Below are positions 4,274-5,167 of a stretch of DNA of 5,167 bases, piece by piece. The notes beneath the pieces are model-generated. The model was not told the origin of the DNA. It ran no database searches and saw only the letters and a program-made list of their open reading frames with translations. The position numbers were made by a program, and so were the translations under genes. This DNA comes from an uncultured bacterium (GTDB lineage Bacteria; Pseudomonadota; Alphaproteobacteria; Rhodospirillales; Rhodospirillaceae). Positions within the stretch are counted from its first letter, which is position 1, and the number at the start of each line of letters is the position of its first letter. Location of the stretch: the NCBI GenBank assembly GCA_903896775.1, contig CAITZE010000161.1, forward strand, positions 1-5,167, read 5' to 3'.

Positions 4274-5167
4274 ATGCGCGTTTCGCGGCGTTTCACCACT
4301 GACGGCAAGTCGCCTTACGACGGCATCGCATTCCGCGCGCTCGCCAGCGAGATACGCAATCCAGATGGCTCGGTCGTCTTCCGCCAGGACGCCGTCATGG
4401 TGCCGGCGGCATGGTCGCAGGTAGCGTGCGATATCCTCGCCCAGAAATATTTCCGCCGCGCCGGTGTACCGGCCAAACTTATGCCCATCGCCGAAAACGA
4501 TGTGCCCGATTTTCTGTGGCGCAAGACCGCCGCCACCGCCGAACTGCGCGACCTGCCCGAGAGCGAACGCATCGTTGGCGAAACCGATGCGCGCCAGGTC
4601 TTCGACCGCCTGGCCGGGACATGGACTTATTGGGGCTGGAAAGCCGGATTCTTCGACAGCGACAACGATGCGCGCGTTTACTTCGACGAAATGCGTTTCA
4701 TGCTCGCGAGCCAAATGGGCGCGCCCAATTCGCCGCAATGGTTCAACATCGGCCTGCATTGGGCCTACGGCATCGATGGCCCGTCACAAGGCCACTTCTA
4801 TGTGGACTATCGCACTGGCCAATTAACAGCAGCCAGCAGCGCTTACGAGCGCCCGCAACCGCACGCCTGTTTCATTCAAGGCATCGCCGACGATCTGGTC
4901 AACGAAGGCGGCATCATGGATTTGTGGGTGCGTGAAGCGCGCCTGTTCAAATATGGCTCGGGCACCGGCACCAATTTCTCGGGCCTGCGCGGTGAAGGCG
5001 AAAAACTGTCGGGCGGTGGTGAGTCCTCTGGCCTCATGAGCTGGCTGAAGATCGGCGACCGCGCAGCGGGCGCCGTGAAATCCGGCGGTACGACACGCCG
5101 CGCCGCCAAGATGGTGATCCTCAACGCCGATCACCCCGATATCGAAACCTTCATCGACTGGAAGGTG
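4274..5167 (+). CDS. nrdJ: Adenosylcobalamin-dependent (class II) ribonucleotide reductase, N-terminal part (3' end outside window)
   Basis: NrdJ reduces ribonucleotides to deoxyribonucleotides for DNA synthesis in the cytoplasm, with adenosylcobalamin as radical source and therefore independent of oxygen. The 298 codons present run without a stop to the last base. The start MRVSRRFTTDGKSPYDGIAFR is typical of alphaproteobacterial NrdJ (MRIxRRFTT type), supporting ATG at 4274; GGGG (4269-4272) lies very close upstream, with a G-rich stretch at 4256-4264. Family blocks follow: EIRNPDGSVVF (26-36), WSQVACDILAQKYFRRAGVP (47-66), RLAGTWTYWGW (112-122), APNSPQWFNIGLHWAYGIDGP (150-170), PQPHACFIQG (194-203) with C199 as the expected first redox cysteine, DLVNEGGIMDLWVREARLFKYGSGTGTNFS (207-236), and SGGTTRRAAKMV (270-281). 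The thiyl-radical cysteine, the rest of the barrel and the C-terminal cysteines lie beyond the window. Regulation is probably through the preceding leader, with DnaA-box, NrdR-like and folded-RNA elements. Confidence 0.96.
   Translation, partial: MRVSRRFTTDGKSPYDGIAFRALASEIRNPDGSVVFRQDAVMVPAAWSQVACDILAQKYFRRAGVPAKLMPIAENDVPDFLWRKTAATAELRDLPESERIVGETDARQVFDRLAGTWTYWGWKAGFFDSDNDARVYFDEMRFMLASQMGAPNSPQWFNIGLHWAYGIDGPSQGHFYVDYRTGQLTAASSAYERPQPHACFIQGIADDLVNEGGIMDLWVREARLFKYGSGTGTNFSGLRGEGEKLSGGGESSGLMSWLKIGDRAAGAVKSGGTTRRAAKMVILNADHPDIETFIDWKV

Noticed and set aside
4231..4302. A 23-codon upstream frame overlapping the nrdJ start, as a leader peptide
   Set aside because: There is no ribosome-binding site before ATG 4231, its composition looks like non-coding GC-rich DNA, and the ATG lies within the folded element.
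4020..4424. A 134-codon plus-strand open frame across the leader
   Set aside because: It runs through the structured leader and into nrdJ in a different frame; the protein has no recognisable features, while the nrdJ frame from 4274 is unmistakable.
4229..4759. A 176-codon minus-strand open frame
   Set aside because: It is an antisense shadow of nrdJ.

Overview
The window looks like a chromosomal segment of an alphaproteobacterium. The evidence is a gene for an NDUFA12/B17.2-type Complex I accessory subunit (a family of Alphaproteobacteria and mitochondria), an accC-aat-DUF2155-mlaD-NDUFA12 neighbourhood that I know as recurrent in that class, an alphaproteobacterial-type NrdJ N-terminus, and a fairly GC-rich coding style. 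No mobile element, CRISPR array, tRNA or rRNA was seen.

Layout. (1) Positions 1-1158, plus strand: the 3' end of accC (biotin carboxylase, fatty-acid synthesis), then 19 nt later aat (leucyl/phenylalanyl-tRNA-protein transferase, N-degron pathway). (2) Positions 1104-2886, minus strand: a compact four-gene run read right to left: NDUFA12-like protein, two different single-MCE-domain MlaD-type proteins joined by a 4-nt ATGA overlap, and an exported DUF2155 protein. Its last gene runs 55 nt into the 3' end of aat, tail to tail. (3) Positions 2887-3100: a divergent intergenic region with an AT-rich nested inverted repeat. (4) Positions 3101-3997, plus strand: an unrecognised exported protein of 298 residues with a C-terminal DxDxDG calcium-loop motif. 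(5) Positions 3998-4273: the nrdJ leader. (6) Positions 4274-5167, plus strand: the first 298 codons of nrdJ, the B12-dependent class II ribonucleotide reductase, open at the window edge.

The genes are mostly housekeeping: lipid precursor synthesis, protein turnover, respiration, envelope lipid transport and dNTP supply. The least ordinary part is the 276-nt nrdJ leader. It holds an exact DnaA box (TTATCCACA on the minus strand), a 13/16 match to the NrdR-box consensus as I remember it, a set of mutually exclusive CCCCTA/TAGGGG pairings, and a strongly folded segment (about 4119-4246). In that segment a long closing helix competes with a terminator-like hairpin followed by TTTTT, and the interior partly resembles the cobalamin riboswitch core without being a canonical match. 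Since NrdJ uses adenosylcobalamin, this is the best candidate for an uncharacterised regulatory system here. All structure calls were made by eye, without folding or database searches.
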